DNA of 60,582 nucleotides from Paramylibacter kogurei (lineage in GTDB: Bacteria; Pseudomonadota; Alphaproteobacteria; Rhodobacterales; Rhodobacteraceae). The translations under genes and the position numbers were made by a program. The stretch is from assembly GCF_002742285.1 (NCBI RefSeq), contig NZ_MDGM01000002.1:1-60582 (forward strand), in the 5' to 3' direction. Below are positions 59,982-60,582 of this stretch, piece by piece (position 1 is the first letter of the stretch; each line of letters opens with the position of its first letter). Below the pieces are notes generated by a model. That model saw only the letters and a list, made by a program, of their open reading frames with translations. It was not told the origin of the DNA and searched no databases.

Positions 59982-60582
59982 ATGATTATCCGTAACTTTA
60001 TAGCCGCAACAGCGCTTTCTTTGGCTGGTATTGCTGGCACCGCTTTCGCAACAACCTATACATTTGATGCAAGCTCTTCGAGCATTACGTTCGACGAACG
60101 CCGCAACGCCTGTGATTGCACAGTTAGTGCTGAATTTGTGGGCGATATTCCAATCGTTGGCCGCACCAGCGCCGACACGATCCCAACGGTTTTGATCGAT
60201 TGGACAGCAACGGCAGCCGCCGATGCAACACCAGAGGTTGCCGTTTTCCGCGTTGCGATTGATCTGACATATGAATCAGACACTGGTGAATCCGTTACAG
60301 GTGGAACACGTGGACGTGTTCGCATCGTTGCGCGTGAAAATAGCCATGTGCACGCAACCGTAACATTTGTCGACGACCCTGTGTTGAGCTTTGCAAATGG
60401 TGATACATTGACGGTTAATCTGGAAGAAACATTTTTCTGGGCGTTTTATAACACAACATCTGGCACCAGCGGTTCAACCATTACTGTGACCGAAGGCCAA
60501 CAGCCATCACCGGTTCCGGTTCCTGCTGCGGGTCTGTTATTGCTAACAGCACTTGGTGGTTTGGGATTTGTTGGACGCCGTC
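59982..60582 (+). CDS. Secreted VPLPA-CTERM surface protein (5' part; ends at 20 across the junction)
   Basis: This protein has a signal peptide (cleavage after AFA, about residue 23), a beta-rich body of about 150 residues with a CDC motif near 43-45, and a C-terminal sorting tail. The tail has PVPVPAAG near 180-187, a hydrophobic helix LLLLTALGGLGFVG and a basic end RRRKRSDA completed at bases 1-20. That is the VPLPA-CTERM signal cut by XrtD-type exosortases, and one is encoded at 9078-10676. GGGGG lies four bases before the ATG. The body's function is unknown; similar tails occur on matrix or surface proteins. Confidence 0.85.
   Translation, partial: MIIRNFIAATALSLAGIAGTAFATTYTFDASSSSITFDERRNACDCTVSAEFVGDIPIVGRTSADTIPTVLIDWTATAAADATPEVAVFRVAIDLTYESDTGESVTGGTRGRVRIVARENSHVHATVTFVDDPVLSFANGDTLTVNLEETFFWAFYNTTSGTSGSTITVTEGQQPSPVPVPAAGLLLLTALGGLGFVGRR

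Overview
The window looks like a complete circular plasmid of 60,582 bp from an alphaproteobacterium, most likely a member of the roseobacter group (Rhodobacteraceae). The main evidence is that a VPLPA-CTERM gene running off the right edge continues in frame from base 1 to a stop codon at 18-20, followed by a terminator at 44-66. The backbone lies at about 20.6-24.9 kb: a Rep_3-type initiator, five 22-bp iterons with an AT-rich block, parAB, and three perfect plus one degenerate copy of a parS-like palindrome. A parDE toxin-antitoxin pair lies at 13.5-14.0 kb. I saw no relaxase, type IV secretion genes, transposase, tRNA, rRNA or CRISPR array.

The dominant cargo is an exosortase-linked exopolysaccharide system. 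Bases 75-3319 (minus strand) carry a tyrosine autokinase, a Wzz-like chain-length protein and an XrtA-type ATPase. Bases 3766-10676 (plus strand) carry the initiating sugar transferase, a TPR lipoprotein, an export protein, an outer-membrane barrel and an exosortase/EpsI fusion. Further parts are an asparagine-synthase-like amidotransferase and two family-2 glycosyltransferases (25.5-29.4 kb), a dTDP-rhamnose operon rfbCBDA (29.8-33.2 kb), an Alg14/Alg13-like glycosyltransferase pair with an oxidoreductase and an unknown protein (48.7-51.6 kb), two parallel beta-helix proteins (51.6-55.1 kb), and polymerase and flippase genes (55.5-58.5 kb). The layout recalls the rhamnose-operon biofilm plasmids described in roseobacters.

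The second system is a 3,452-residue hybrid NRPS-PKS (35.5-45.8 kb) with domain order A-T-KS-AT-T-aminotransferase-C-A-T-TE. It is flanked by a methyltransferase, a rhomboid protease, a CPBP-like membrane protein that has lost its catalytic residues, and a phosphopantetheinyl transferase. Read by eye, the first A domain fits a branched-chain amino acid and the second a beta-amino acid such as beta-alanine. The predicted product is a small diamino-acyl-beta-alanine compound that I do not recognise.

Regulation may link these systems. A membrane class III nucleotide cyclase with a periplasmic CxxCH motif lies directly after rfbA. CRP/FNR-like palindromes precede the exosortase operon and the Alg14/13 operon, and an exact FNR-type box precedes rfbC. 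Bases 10.7-20.5 kb hold unrelated accessory genes: a Hint/RTX protein, a GSCFA protein, two DMT-type transporters, an L,D-transpeptidase, a quinone oxidoreductase with a divergent LysR gene, and a LysE exporter. A small HxlR/AHSA1 pair lies at 58.8-59.7 kb.
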